A DNA stretch of 52,292 nt, taken from the NCBI RefSeq assembly GCF_008086615.1, contig NZ_RXYB01000012.1, forward strand, positions 54,075-106,366, given 5' to 3'. Origin of the DNA: Acetobacterium tundrae. GTDB taxonomy: Bacteria > Bacillota > Clostridia > Eubacteriales > Eubacteriaceae. Below the pieces are notes generated by a model. It was not told where the DNA came from and did no database searches. It was given only the letters and a program-made list of their open reading frames with translations. Shown here piece by piece: positions 9,222-18,476 of this stretch. Made by a program: the position numbers and the translations under genes. The first letter of the stretch is position 1, and every line of letters begins with the position of its first letter.

Positions 9222-9490
9222 CGTTTGTCAAAGCCATCATCAACCGGGCTTTCATTAAGTCTTCTGTGCATTTTAACCACTAAGCGATATTTTATTTTGT
9301 GCAGAAACAACGTTGCTTTGAATCAGTCAAAAATTTAAGATAAGGATAATAAAACTTGAATACGTGTAATATTATTTGATGCCAAGCACCAGCCTGTGAT
9401 GAAAGAGCAGAAAAATTTGTTGCGTATTTAATTTCAATTAGCCTATTTGAAAACGATTAAAAGCTCAATTGAATTAGGAGGAATTTAAGA
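9222..9490 (+). promoter_or_regulatory. Leader/promoter region of the glycyl radical operon
   Basis: About 270 bases without a gene between the regulator's terminator and the first glycyl radical enzyme. A weak promoter candidate is TTGCTT, a 17-base spacer, then TAAGAT near 9312-9340. Two near-complementary AT-rich blocks, ATTTCAATTAG near 9429 and CTCAATTGAAT near 9463, could form an imperfect operator close to the start codon. A strong ribosome site (TTAGGAGGAATTT) ends the region. None of the promoter assignments is firm. Confidence 0.35.
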
Positions 9491-11938
9491 ATGTACAAAT
9501 TTAAACCTGCAACTGAACGCATTATTAAGATGCATCAGCTCATTCGTGACCGGGTCATTCAGACTGACGCGGAGAGAGCGCTGATCACCACGGAGTCCTA
9601 TAAGAGAAATGAACATGTGCTGCCGATGATCAAGCGGCCTCGGGCAATTTATGATGTCTGTGCAAATATGACAGTTCGTGTGGAAGATTTTGAAATTATT
9701 GTTGGGAACAGATCTAAAAATTTCTGTGGTTCCGGTGTTGAACCTGAATGGGAAGGAGAGGGATGGATTCCGTCAATGATTGAGAATGGTATCTGGACGC
9801 TTCAGGATGATGGATTGTATCACAACCCTGAAGGAGAAGAACTCAAACTTGCCATCAGTCCGGAAGATGTTGAAGCCTTGGGTTCCATTCGGGATTATTG
9901 GAAAGACAGAACCATTACAACGACAGCTAATGCATGGCAGCCGGAAGGCTATGATGAGCTCTGCAAGCTTGAAGTCTGTGCCAATGCTCCGGGAGCTCCA
10001 TTGATGATGATGACAGCCGGTCACCTTACTCCAGGTTTTCAGAAGATCATTAACGTTGGTTATGGTGCCATCCGAAAGGAAGCATTGGATTTTATGGATA
10101 CCCATCGTAATAACCTCATGGGGGATGATCTGAATAAATATATGTTCTACAATGCCGCTTCCATTGTCTGCGATGCAGCAGTAATTATGATTCAGCGCTA
10201 TAGTGAAGCATGTCTGGAAAAAGCAAAAGTGTGTCAGGATGAAACCCGAAGGGATGAGCTGTTAAAAATGGCCGATGGACTTTTGTGGATTTCTAAAAAT
10301 CCTGCTCGAAATTTCTGGGAAGCCTGCCAGGCAGTCATTATGTATCAGCTCTTTCTGGCTTTGGAATCAAAGTATCCGGCGTGCTCCTTTGGCCGATTTG
10401 ATCAGTATACCTGGCCATTCCTTAAGGCCGATCTGGAAGCAAAACGTTTGACAATGGATGAAGCTCAGGAAATCGTAGATGCCTTTTTTCTGAAATCGAA
10501 CTGTTTCTACGGTGCGGCACCTGAATTTGTTGCCCAGATCACGGGCATCGGCAATACCTATCAGCATACCACCGTAGGCGGGATTGACCCGGAAACTGGC
10601 GAAGATGCCACCAATCCGGTGACCTATATGGCGCTTGAAACGATTGGCCGATTGAAGCTTCATGATCCCACCATCTCGCTTCGGGTCAATAAAAATACGC
10701 CGGACAAACTGTGGGAATGTGCGCTTGAGACCTCCAAGCTTGTGGGCGGTCTGCCGCTGTTTCAGAATGATGAGATTATTATCCCCGGTCTGATGAAAGA
10801 ACTTGGCTTTAGTTTGGAAGATGCAAGAAACTATGCCCTGATCGGCTGTCAGGAAATCACTGGCTCCGGAAATGATTATTCGGCCTGTAACGGAATTGCT
10901 CCACCCTATGCCAGCATTCACTATGGGGTTGTTCTCAATATGGCCATCAATAACGGAGTCAATGCTTTTAATGGCCAGAAATGCAGTGTGAAAAAGGGAT
11001 ATCTTTATGAGATGAAAAGCTTCGAAGAGGTGAAAGAAGCATTTAAGGCAGTTGCGAGTTACATCACCAAGGCACAAGTCAGCATCAATAATTATACCGA
11101 GTATCTGACCACTCAATATGCGCCTCTTGCCGGACTTTCCATTTCCATGGAAGGCTGTATGGAATCTGGAAAAGATGCCACCTGGGGAGGCTGTAAGTAT
11201 AACTCCTATGGTGGCACAGCTACCGGTCTCGCCACCGTGGCAGACTCGTTAAACACGATTAAATACATGGTATTTGATAAAAAGCTCTGTACCGCCAGAG
11301 AACTTTATGATGCAGTAATGGCCAATTGGGAGGGATTCGAAGACCTACGTCAACAGATTCTTCACGAGGTTCCTCATTACGGAAACGCTGATCCGTATGC
11401 GGATGAACAAATGAGATGGGTTTGCGATACCTATTATGATATCTGTCAGCAATGCTACAGTACCCGAACTCGACATTTTAAAGCAGGGCTTTACAGTGCC
11501 TCCGACCACGTTTTCCAGGGGTATCATACCTGGGCAACACCGGATGGAAGAAAAACCGGAGAAGCCCTGGCTGATGCCACATCCCCTGCTCAAGGACGAG
11601 ATATAAACGGACCCACCGCAGTGTGCACTTCTGCTTGTTGTTATGACCAGAGTAAATTCATGGACGGACTGGCGTTGAACATTCGTATTCATCCCTCTGC
11701 ATTAAGCCGGGATGACGGCGTTGAAAAGCTTCGAGATATGACCAAAACTTATCTAAACAATGGCGGAATGGAAATTCAATACAATGTTGTTAGCACAGAA
11801 ACCATGCGTGCCGCCCAGGCAGATCCGCAGTCCTATCGGGATCTTGTTGTGCGCATTGCCGGTTACTCGGCTTATTTTGTGGAGTTGAATGCAGATTGCC
11901 AGAACGATATTATCCGAAGAACAGAAAATACACTTTAA
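9491..11938 (+). CDS. Glycyl radical enzyme 1, eliminase-like, with variant active-site loop
   Basis: 815 aa, pyruvate-formate-lyase-type barrel. The C-terminal glycyl radical motif VRIAGYSAYF puts the radical on Gly791. The cysteine loop reads ALIGCQEITGSG, with thiyl Cys453 and Glu455. The usual GCVE(P) of diol dehydratases, choline lyase and hydroxyproline dehydratase is GCQE here. Other family blocks are GHLTPGFQKIINVGYG, LHDPTISLRVNK and GCMESGKDATWGG. The SAYFVEL tail places it with dehydratase/lyase-type enzymes, not formate acetyltransferase. A strong GGAGG site precedes the ATG. It is first in an operon with iron alcohol dehydrogenase, a second glycyl radical enzyme and one activase. 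Substrate unknown; oxygen sensitivity is expected. Confidence 0.88.
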   Translation: MYKFKPATERIIKMHQLIRDRVIQTDAERALITTESYKRNEHVLPMIKRPRAIYDVCANMTVRVEDFEIIVGNRSKNFCGSGVEPEWEGEGWIPSMIENGIWTLQDDGLYHNPEGEELKLAISPEDVEALGSIRDYWKDRTITTTANAWQPEGYDELCKLEVCANAPGAPLMMMTAGHLTPGFQKIINVGYGAIRKEALDFMDTHRNNLMGDDLNKYMFYNAASIVCDAAVIMIQRYSEACLEKAKVCQDETRRDELLKMADGLLWISKNPARNFWEACQAVIMYQLFLALESKYPACSFGRFDQYTWPFLKADLEAKRLTMDEAQEIVDAFFLKSNCFYGAAPEFVAQITGIGNTYQHTTVGGIDPETGEDATNPVTYMALETIGRLKLHDPTISLRVNKNTPDKLWECALETSKLVGGLPLFQNDEIIIPGLMKELGFSLEDARNYALIGCQEITGSGNDYSACNGIAPPYASIHYGVVLNMAINNGVNAFNGQKCSVKKGYLYEMKSFEEVKEAFKAVASYITKAQVSINNYTEYLTTQYAPLAGLSISMEGCMESGKDATWGGCKYNSYGGTATGLATVADSLNTIKYMVFDKKLCTARELYDAVMANWEGFEDLRQQILHEVPHYGNADPYADEQMRWVCDTYYDICQQCYSTRTRHFKAGLYSASDHVFQGYHTWATPDGRKTGEALADATSPAQGRDINGPTAVCTSACCYDQSKFMDGLALNIRIHPSALSRDDGVEKLRDMTKTYLNNGGMEIQYNVVSTETMRAAQADPQSYRDLVVRIAGYSAYFVELNADCQNDIIRRTENTL

Positions 11939-11973
11939 CGATTTCAAAAAATAATATCAATTGGAGGAAACTA

Positions 11974-13131
11974 ATGATTAGTACCTATACACAAGCAAGT
12001 CCAGTGGTTTTTGGAGTGGATGCAATCAATCAGATTGCTGAAAAAGCAAAAGATTTGGGCGGCAGCAGAGCATTATGCATTTATGATCAAGGCGTCAAAA
12101 TAACAGGCATGGCTGATCGAATTATAAAGCTTTTAAATGATGCCGGAATCGAAACGGTTGTTTATGAAGGGGTTAAACCAGATCCCACTAATGATGCGGT
12201 TGATACCGCCGGTCAATTTGCGCGAGACAGCCATGTTGATATAATTATTGGTATTGGGGGCGGAAGCACCTTGGATACGGCAAAATGCGTAGCGGTTTTA
12301 AATGACAATCCGCTTCCGATTACTCAATACTGGGCATCATTAGGTAAAAAATATGAAATGAAAACACCGTTGATTTTAGTGCCGACCTCATCCGGCACGG
12401 GTAGCGAAGTGACGATGATTGCCGCCATCGTTGATCTCAAGACGCATATCAAGGAAGCTGTTGTTAAACCAGGCAATCTGGCTATTGTCGATCCGGCATT
12501 AACATTAACAGTGCCACCCCATATCACCGCGGTAACTGGGATGGACGCCCTTTCCCATGCGGTTGAATCCTACACCACCAACTGCACCAATCCGCGATCC
12601 GATGTGTTGGCGCTGGAGGCGATCAAACTGATCGCCCAGAATTTGGAAAAAGCAACGTGCAACGGCAGCGATTTGGAAGCCCGGACACAGTTATCACTGG
12701 CCAGCAATTTCGCCGGGATTTCTTTTGGAGACGCTAGTGTCCATTTTGGTCATGCCCTGGGACATGAATTCGGCGGAGTTTTTCATTTGCCTCACGGTGC
12801 GGCCTGTGCACTGACCATTCCGGAAGTGATTGTATTTGCCGCAGATATTATACCAGAACGGATCATCAACATTGGTAAAGCATTTGGCCTGGATTTTCCG
12901 GCAAATACGACGGGCCTTCAGGCCGCGGAACTGACGGCTGAAAAAGTGAGAAATTTGCTGAAAGCTGTTGGCATTATGTCCCTCAAACAACTCGGAATCA
13001 GCAGAGCAGATGCCGTCGCCTGTGCCAAAGGAGCGGTGGAAAACAACTGGTTTGTAAGTTGCGCCGTCAAAGAAGTTAATGTTGATGTAATGGCCGAATT
13101 AATTGAAAAAATTTATGATAATTTTCAATAA
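11974..13131 (+). CDS. Iron-dependent (group III) alcohol dehydrogenase
   Basis: 385 aa from the ATG that follows a GGAGGAAA box; a longer in-frame start at 11896 would run into the upstream gene and has no ribosome site. The NAD(P)-binding GIGGGSTLDTAK and SSGTGSEVT blocks are present. The metal ligands fit the family: Asp191 and His195 in GMDALSHAVE, His260 in GHALGHEFGG (His264 close by), and His274 in LPHG. Such enzymes interconvert aldehydes and alcohols. Placed 35 bases after glycyl radical enzyme 1 and 25 before enzyme 2, it probably reduces the aldehyde released by one or both, as the dehydrogenase does in glycerol-to-1,3-propanediol operons. That role is inferred. Confidence 0.93.
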   Translation: MISTYTQASPVVFGVDAINQIAEKAKDLGGSRALCIYDQGVKITGMADRIIKLLNDAGIETVVYEGVKPDPTNDAVDTAGQFARDSHVDIIIGIGGGSTLDTAKCVAVLNDNPLPITQYWASLGKKYEMKTPLILVPTSSGTGSEVTMIAAIVDLKTHIKEAVVKPGNLAIVDPALTLTVPPHITAVTGMDALSHAVESYTTNCTNPRSDVLALEAIKLIAQNLEKATCNGSDLEARTQLSLASNFAGISFGDASVHFGHALGHEFGGVFHLPHGAACALTIPEVIVFAADIIPERIINIGKAFGLDFPANTTGLQAAELTAEKVRNLLKAVGIMSLKQLGISRADAVACAKGAVENNWFVSCAVKEVNVDVMAELIEKIYDNFQ

Positions 13132-13156
13132 AAATTAAAACTGGAAAGGAAAAAAT

Positions 13157-15583
13157 ATGATTACCTTAAAACCCATTACTACCCGCGTTTTAAAAATGCG
13201 GAAGAATTATCGCGAAACCATGCCGAAAGTCTGCACGGCCCGTCTGAAAATCGTCACCGATTTTTATCTGGAAAATCCCAACATCACGGGGATTTTAAAA
13301 CGCGCACTGGTATTTAAAGAACTGGCGGAAAAAATGCCGGTTTTGATCAGTGCGGATGAGATCATCGTCGGGAGTATGGCTTCTACTTATCGCGGTTCAG
13401 CTCTTTTCCCGGAGAATGATATTGTCTGGATGAAGGCTGACAACGAGGCCGGACAATTGTTTAACCGCGAGTTGGATCCCTATATTATTGATGATGAAGA
13501 CTGGGCGTATATTTCCAGCGTCATACCTTACTGGTCCAAAAATTCCCTCAGTGCCATGACCGATGCCTATATTCCGGAAGGATATTTTGCCGCAGTCGGC
13601 AACCAGGTTACCGTTTATGGGGACAAGGGAATCTGTGCGGCACCGGTTGGTCATTTCTGTACCAATTATGACAAGGCCATTCGGGTGGGATTTGGGACCG
13701 TTAGGGAGGAAGCCAAAGGAAAAATGGCTGATTTAGAAGGGAAAATGGATGCGGGTACCATAAAAAAATACAATTTTTACCGATCAGTGGTGATTGTCTG
13801 TGACGGAATGATTACTTTGTCCAAGCGCTATGGCGCAGAAGCTGCCCGTCAGGCAGAAGCATGTTCAGATCTCAGTCGAAAGGCTGAACTGGAAAAAATG
13901 GCGGAATCACTGAACTGGATTATGGAAAAACCGGCCCGCAATTTTCAGGATGCCATTCAGATTATGTTCCTGTATCAGATTGGCATGTGTCTTCACAATA
14001 ATATGCATGCCCCGACTTTCGGTCGGGTAGATCAGTATCTGGGCAGCTTTTACAAAGCTGATCTGGCAGCCGGACGGATGACACCGGAAGAAGCTCAGGA
14101 AATCTATGATCTATTTTCACTAAAAGTCGCTGAAATGAATAAAATCTGGTCATCCGGAACCACTCTGGCAGTTTCTGGTTATACGGTTGGTCAGCTCATG
14201 ACTCTGGGCGGCGTCGACAAGAACAATCAGGATGCCACCAATGCGGTTACCTATATGATGCTTCAGACTGCTGCCCGGTTGGAACTCCATGATCCGCCTT
14301 TATCGCTTCGAATTCATAAAGATACGCCGGACTTATTGTGGGAAGCCGCATTGGAAACCACGAAAATATGTGGCGGGGTACCAACTTTTGAAAATGATGA
14401 TGTGATTATTCCGGCGTTAATGAAAAACAATCGGATGGATTTGGAAAGTGCCCGGAATTACTGTCTCATTGGCTGTGTTGAGCCAGCCGGTTGTGGTGAC
14501 GAATGGCCAGCTTGCGGTGGGTCCGGGGGTGAAGCCTATTGGAATATGCCAATGGCTATTGTTCATGCTATCAACGACGGTCATAATCCGATGCCAGACT
14601 TTTTTGGAAACGTCAACGAAAACAGAACCGGGGCCCATACCGGCTATCTCTATGAAATGGAAACCTTTGATGAAGTGCTGAAAGCCGTTTCCGTTCAATA
14701 CCAATATTTTTTAGAATGGCAGATGTCGATGGTTAATATGTTTGAAGTGGTGGCGGCTGAGCATATGGCCCAACCCCTGGTATCCTGCATGATGGATGGG
14801 TGTATGGAATCCGGAAAGGACGTCATGAACGGTGGTGCTAAGAATAACAGCTGTGGTGTTCCGGGAGTTGGAATCGGGAATGCTGTGGATAGTCTGGCCG
14901 TGATGAAGCATATGATTTATGACAAAAAAATATGTACGGCTAGGGAGTTTTATGATGCAATTATGTCCAATTGGGAAGACCGGGAAGATCTGCGGCAATA
15001 TATCCTCAACGAAGTGCCTCACTATGGAAATGACGCCGACTACGCTGATGAATGGGCCACTTGGCTGCTTAACCTTTTTGCCGATATTGTGACGAATTTT
15101 ACCAATGTTCGGGGCTGTAAATTTGCGCCGGGTTTGTACCCGGTAGCTACTAATGTTTTATGGGGATTGATGACACCAGCTACTCCGGATGGACGAAAAG
15201 GTGGAGACCCGCTTTCAGATGGTATCTCTCCAGTACAGCAACTTGATAAAAATGGACCCACGGCTATTTTGAAATCGGTGAGCCGTATTCCTCAGGAACG
15301 TTTTTCAAACGGAACCCTCTTGAATATGAAGTTTCATCCTACGGCACTGAGCAATGAAAGCGGCAAAGAAAAGCTGGAAGCCCTAATGAAAACTTATTTT
15401 GATATGGGCGGGATGGAAATGCAGCTCAATGTTGTAAGTGTGGCTACCCTACGAAAAGCCCAGGAACATCCGGAAGACTATCAAAATTTGGTTGTCCGAG
15501 TTGCTGGATTCAGTGCTTATTTTGTGGAACTCTTTAAAAACTGTCAGGATGATTTAATTCGTCGGACAGAATTAACCCTATAA
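13157..15583 (+). CDS. Glycyl radical enzyme 2, eliminase-like, canonical active-site loop
   Basis: 808 aa. Glycyl radical motif VRVAGFSAYF with Gly784; cysteine loop CLIGCVEPAGCG with Cys440 and Glu442, the standard arrangement of diol dehydratase/choline-lyase-type radical eliminases. Also present are GHFCTNYDKAIRVGFG, LHDPPLSLRIHK and GCMESGKDVMNGG. It aligns along its full length with enzyme 1 and they look like ancient paralogues, yet the active-site loops and the substrate-facing GH block (GHFCTN versus GHLTPG) differ. It is 25 bases after the alcohol dehydrogenase with a GGAAAGG site. Substrate cannot be assigned; there are no microcompartment shell genes, unlike most propanediol- or choline-degrading clusters. 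Confidence 0.9.
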   Translation: MITLKPITTRVLKMRKNYRETMPKVCTARLKIVTDFYLENPNITGILKRALVFKELAEKMPVLISADEIIVGSMASTYRGSALFPENDIVWMKADNEAGQLFNRELDPYIIDDEDWAYISSVIPYWSKNSLSAMTDAYIPEGYFAAVGNQVTVYGDKGICAAPVGHFCTNYDKAIRVGFGTVREEAKGKMADLEGKMDAGTIKKYNFYRSVVIVCDGMITLSKRYGAEAARQAEACSDLSRKAELEKMAESLNWIMEKPARNFQDAIQIMFLYQIGMCLHNNMHAPTFGRVDQYLGSFYKADLAAGRMTPEEAQEIYDLFSLKVAEMNKIWSSGTTLAVSGYTVGQLMTLGGVDKNNQDATNAVTYMMLQTAARLELHDPPLSLRIHKDTPDLLWEAALETTKICGGVPTFENDDVIIPALMKNNRMDLESARNYCLIGCVEPAGCGDEWPACGGSGGEAYWNMPMAIVHAINDGHNPMPDFFGNVNENRTGAHTGYLYEMETFDEVLKAVSVQYQYFLEWQMSMVNMFEVVAAEHMAQPLVSCMMDGCMESGKDVMNGGAKNNSCGVPGVGIGNAVDSLAVMKHMIYDKKICTAREFYDAIMSNWEDREDLRQYILNEVPHYGNDADYADEWATWLLNLFADIVTNFTNVRGCKFAPGLYPVATNVLWGLMTPATPDGRKGGDPLSDGISPVQQLDKNGPTAILKSVSRIPQERFSNGTLLNMKFHPTALSNESGKEKLEALMKTYFDMGGMEMQLNVVSVATLRKAQEHPEDYQNLVVRVAGFSAYFVELFKNCQDDLIRRTELTL

Positions 15584-15600
15584 GCCGTGAGAGGCTACAG

Positions 15601-16563
15601 ATGATGAAAGAATCAGACCTAACGGGTAAGGTATATGATATTCAGGGATTCTCGGTTCAGGATGGACCAGGAATTCGAACCACAGTATTTTTAAAGGGGT
15701 GTCCGCTTCGTTGCCCATGGTGTCATAGTCCGGAATCCCAATCCTTTGCTTCCCAGCTGAGCTGGATGGCCATGCGGTGTATTGGTGTGGAAAAATGCGG
15801 AAAATGTTTGACGGCCTGCAAAAAAGGCGCAATTACAGTCGGTGAGAGTACAGAAAGTATCGGAACCGGCGAGAAAATCAAGCTGGTTCATGTTAATCGT
15901 TCCCTTTGTGACGATTGTGGCGATTGCACCAAGGCATGTTATCCGGGCGGACTTTCTATTTGCGGAGAGGACTATCAGGTAGATGATTTGCTGAAACGGC
16001 TCTGCCGAGACATTCCCTTTTATAAACAATCTGGGGGAGGGGTCACTGTTTCCGGAGGAGAGGCTCTTTCACAACCGGAATTTATCCTTGCTCTTTTAAA
16101 GGGTTTAAAAGAGCAAGGGGTTCATACCGCTTTGGATACCACCGGTTTTACAGATTTCAAAAACATTGTCGCCGTTTTACCCTATGTGGATTTATTTTTA
16201 TATGATCTGAAACACATGGATAGCCAGCAACATAAAAAAGTCATTGGCGTTCCAAATGAACGGATCCTCGAGAATGCGAAAAAAATTGCTAGGGCAGGCG
16301 GAAAACTGCAGATTCGGATTCCCATAATTCCAAGCTTTAATGACTCCGAGGAAAATTTAAGATTAACTGGAGAATTTTGCAAAGCCTTGGGAGACGCGGT
16401 GACACTCGTTCAAATTCTTCCTTACCACAATATGGGTGTGGCAAAATATCTGCGAATCAGCGATGACCCGAAGATATTTGAAACGGAGCCGCCAACGGAA
16501 GAAAAAATTCAGAACCTGAAGGAAATTCTTGAAAGTTTTGTATTAAAGGTAACGGTTCATTGA
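15601..16563 (+). CDS. Glycyl radical enzyme activating enzyme (radical SAM)
   Basis: 320 aa. Radical SAM CxxxCxxC motif in KGCPLRCPWCHSPE (Cys34, Cys38, Cys41) reduces SAM to generate the glycyl radical on the partner enzyme. The preceding IQGFSVQDGPGIRTTVF block is characteristic of glycyl radical activases. An inserted two-cluster ferredoxin domain follows (CGKCLTACKKGAI and CDDCGDCTKACYPGG), as in activases of eliminase-type enzymes and unlike the shorter formate-lyase activase. Start may be Met1 or Met2 (15604). It is 17 bases after enzyme 2 and is the only activase in the window, so it may serve both radical enzymes. Confidence 0.95.
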   Translation: MMKESDLTGKVYDIQGFSVQDGPGIRTTVFLKGCPLRCPWCHSPESQSFASQLSWMAMRCIGVEKCGKCLTACKKGAITVGESTESIGTGEKIKLVHVNRSLCDDCGDCTKACYPGGLSICGEDYQVDDLLKRLCRDIPFYKQSGGGVTVSGGEALSQPEFILALLKGLKEQGVHTALDTTGFTDFKNIVAVLPYVDLFLYDLKHMDSQQHKKVIGVPNERILENAKKIARAGGKLQIRIPIIPSFNDSEENLRLTGEFCKALGDAVTLVQILPYHNMGVAKYLRISDDPKIFETEPPTEEKIQNLKEILESFVLKVTVH

Positions 16564-16579
16564 GATTATAAAATGAATG

Positions 16580-16622
16580 AAAACCACAAGAAATGCCATT
16601 GCGTATCTCTTGTGGTTTTTCT
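16580..16622 (+). terminator. Terminator of the glycyl radical operon
   Basis: AAAACCACAAGA pairs with TCTTGTGGTTTT around a 16-base loop and is followed by T-rich sequence. Confidence 0.85.
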
Positions 16623-16638
16623 TAATTTCTGTTATATT
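16610..16638 (+). promoter_or_regulatory. Possible promoter of the membrane diguanylate cyclase
   Basis: TTGTGG at 16610-16615 and TATATT at 16633-16638 with a 17-base spacer. The -35 box lies inside the upstream terminator stem. Fair match only. Confidence 0.45.
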
Positions 16639-16687
16639 AAATAAGTAGCTAAGCTAAACTCAATTTAATAGAAGTGAGGCGAAAAAT

Positions 16688-17944
16688 TTGATTTCCAGAA
16701 TACTGATCTTCATAAAAAACATTTTTTATATCCCGCTGGCGGAGAAATACCGAAAAGAATTGACAATAAAGATAAACAGAACCAACGCAGCGAATTTAAG
16801 TATTATTTCACGAACTTTTGTTATTCTGCAACTCTTAACAATCGCTTTTTTAATTATTAATCAAGGGAAAGCTCTGTTCATACCGTCGAATATCATTTCT
16901 TTTGAGCGGTACGTAGTCCTGGGAATTGGGGCCTTGGTTATTTTTCTGCTGATTACTAAACTGGAAAAAGATATTCCCAAGAATGGAACGGGGATCGTGG
17001 CGGCGGGGATTATCTTCATTGTATTTGTCTTAGCATGGTGTGCTGTAATTTCCTTACTGGATCAGGTATCCTATGGTCAGATTATCGTTTATGTCGCAGC
17101 CATGATTTCGATTGCGGTTGTGCCTATTTTTCAGCCCTATATTATAGTTCCAATTTATGTTGCGGTGCAATCCGTTTTTATCCTTTTGATACCAATGTTT
17201 CAGCCATCTCCGGATATTGTCTCAGGAGATATTATTTACAGTACCCTGGTTATGATATTGGCTGTGGTCATATCACGTATGCGATACCAAAATTGGGTGA
17301 AAGTTTTTGAAAATGAGAAGAACATTGAGGAAAAAAACGATGAATTGGAAAAAGTTAATACTGAATTCGGAAAAATTAATGAGAAACTAAAGAAAGCTAA
17401 TGAAAAATTGAAACACCTTTCTCAACGAGATGGTTTAACGAATATTTTCAACCGTTCCATGTTTGATAAAACAATGAATTTGGAATGGAACAAGTGTCAA
17501 CGTAATCAATTACCGCTGTCTTTACTGATGATTGACATTGATTTATTTAAAATATTGAACGATACTTTCGGTCACCAGATTGGAGACTATTGCTTAAGGC
17601 AGGTTGCGGATGTTTTGGTGTTCTGCGCCAACCGTTCGGCTGATGTTGTATCCCGCTATGGCGGCGATGAATTTGCTGTCATATTACCACAAACAGATAA
17701 AGACGGTGCCCTGACCATTGCCAAGAGACTTCAGGAAAATGTTGCCGCATTGATTATTCCCGAAATTGATTGTCAGGCGTGCCAATCCCTTACCATCAGT
17801 ATTGGTGTCAGCTGTATTGTTCCGTCGGAAAATTTCTCCATTGAAGAATTGATTAAGCATGCAGATCAAGCGCTTTATGAAGCAAAAAAAGCTCGAAATG
17901 ATATACAATTTCAGAGTGTTGATAAAATTGAAGTCAGTGCTTAA
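16688..17944 (+). CDS. Membrane diguanylate cyclase (GGDEF)
   Basis: 418 aa, TTG start after a GAAGTGAGG site. The N-terminal 210 residues contain about six hydrophobic helices, probably a membrane sensor of unidentified family. A coiled-coil linker (about residues 215-245, rich in Lys, Glu and Asn) joins a C-terminal GGDEF domain that would make cyclic di-GMP from two GTP. The catalytic motif is intact (RYGGDEF), and an inhibitory I-site RxxD (RSAD) sits exactly five residues before it, suggesting product feedback. There is no EAL domain. It stands alone behind the glycyl radical operon's terminator. Confidence 0.93.
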   Translation: MISRILIFIKNIFYIPLAEKYRKELTIKINRTNAANLSIISRTFVILQLLTIAFLIINQGKALFIPSNIISFERYVVLGIGALVIFLLITKLEKDIPKNGTGIVAAGIIFIVFVLAWCAVISLLDQVSYGQIIVYVAAMISIAVVPIFQPYIIVPIYVAVQSVFILLIPMFQPSPDIVSGDIIYSTLVMILAVVISRMRYQNWVKVFENEKNIEEKNDELEKVNTEFGKINEKLKKANEKLKHLSQRDGLTNIFNRSMFDKTMNLEWNKCQRNQLPLSLLMIDIDLFKILNDTFGHQIGDYCLRQVADVLVFCANRSADVVSRYGGDEFAVILPQTDKDGALTIAKRLQENVAALIIPEIDCQACQSLTISIGVSCIVPSENFSIEELIKHADQALYEAKKARNDIQFQSVDKIEVSA

Positions 17945-18036
17945 AAAGATGAAAAATATAGCTACTGATTTAATAAAGATAGCATCTGCTTTCGAATTTT
18001 GTCAGCTAGCGCGAAGAAACTTTCTGCCGCTACTTC

Positions 18037-18369
18037 TTAATCCATCTCGGAGTTTGCATAATTTTGTCCCCATTGCCCTAAATTAGCTAAAATCGGTAAA
18101 ATGCTTTTTCCTGAATCGGTAAGGGAATATTCTACTTTGGGCGGTATTTGTGCATAGGCAAATCGTTTTACTAATCCATATCCTTCTAATTCACGGAGTT
18201 GTTGAGTCAACATTTTTTGAGTAATATTCGGTAAAGTTCTTCGTAGCTCATTGAATCTGATCGTTTTATCACCTAGATACCATAAAATGAGCACTTTCCA
18301 TTTTCCACCGATGATAGCCAACGTTAATTCCATCGAACAATGATACTCTTTATCTTTAAATTTAATCAA
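18037..18369 (-). CDS. HxlR-family transcriptional regulator
   Basis: 110 aa. MarR-like winged helix of the HxlR/YodB group, shown by CSMELTLAIIGGKWKVLILW, RFNELRRTLPNITQKMLTQQL and VEYSLTDSGKSI. HxlR proteins often sense redox or electrophile stress through a conserved N-terminal Cys; a single Cys is present at about residue 11. The start is TTG with an AAGGAG box upstream. It is divergent from the ferredoxin-nitroreductase gene, and the intergenic region has two palindromes, so it probably regulates that enzyme and itself. Confidence 0.9.
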   Translation of the reverse strand: MIKFKDKEYHCSMELTLAIIGGKWKVLILWYLGDKTIRFNELRRTLPNITQKMLTQQLRELEGYGLVKRFAYAQIPPKVEYSLTDSGKSILPILANLGQWGQNYANSEMD

Positions 18370-18416
18370 TATTTCTTACTCCTTAAATTAGTCAAAGTAT
18401 TATTTTACGGTATACA

Positions 18417-18426
18417 AGTATATACT
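18417..18426. promoter_or_regulatory. Short palindrome in the HxlR-nitroreductase intergenic region
   Basis: AGTATATACT is a perfect 10-base palindrome within GTATACAAGTATATAC (18410-18425). It is close to the hxlR start and could be a second operator for autoregulation. Weak on its own. Confidence 0.35.
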
Positions 18427-18447
18427 ATCACACTGATAAGTGCCTAC

Positions 18448-18476
18448 TTGTTAATTATTACCTGACAGTCTATTAT
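18448..18476 (+). promoter_or_regulatory. Promoter of the ferredoxin-nitroreductase gene
   Basis: TTGTTA at 18448-18453, 17-base spacer, TATTAT at 18471-18476. Its -10 box lies inside a long palindrome. Confidence 0.6.
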
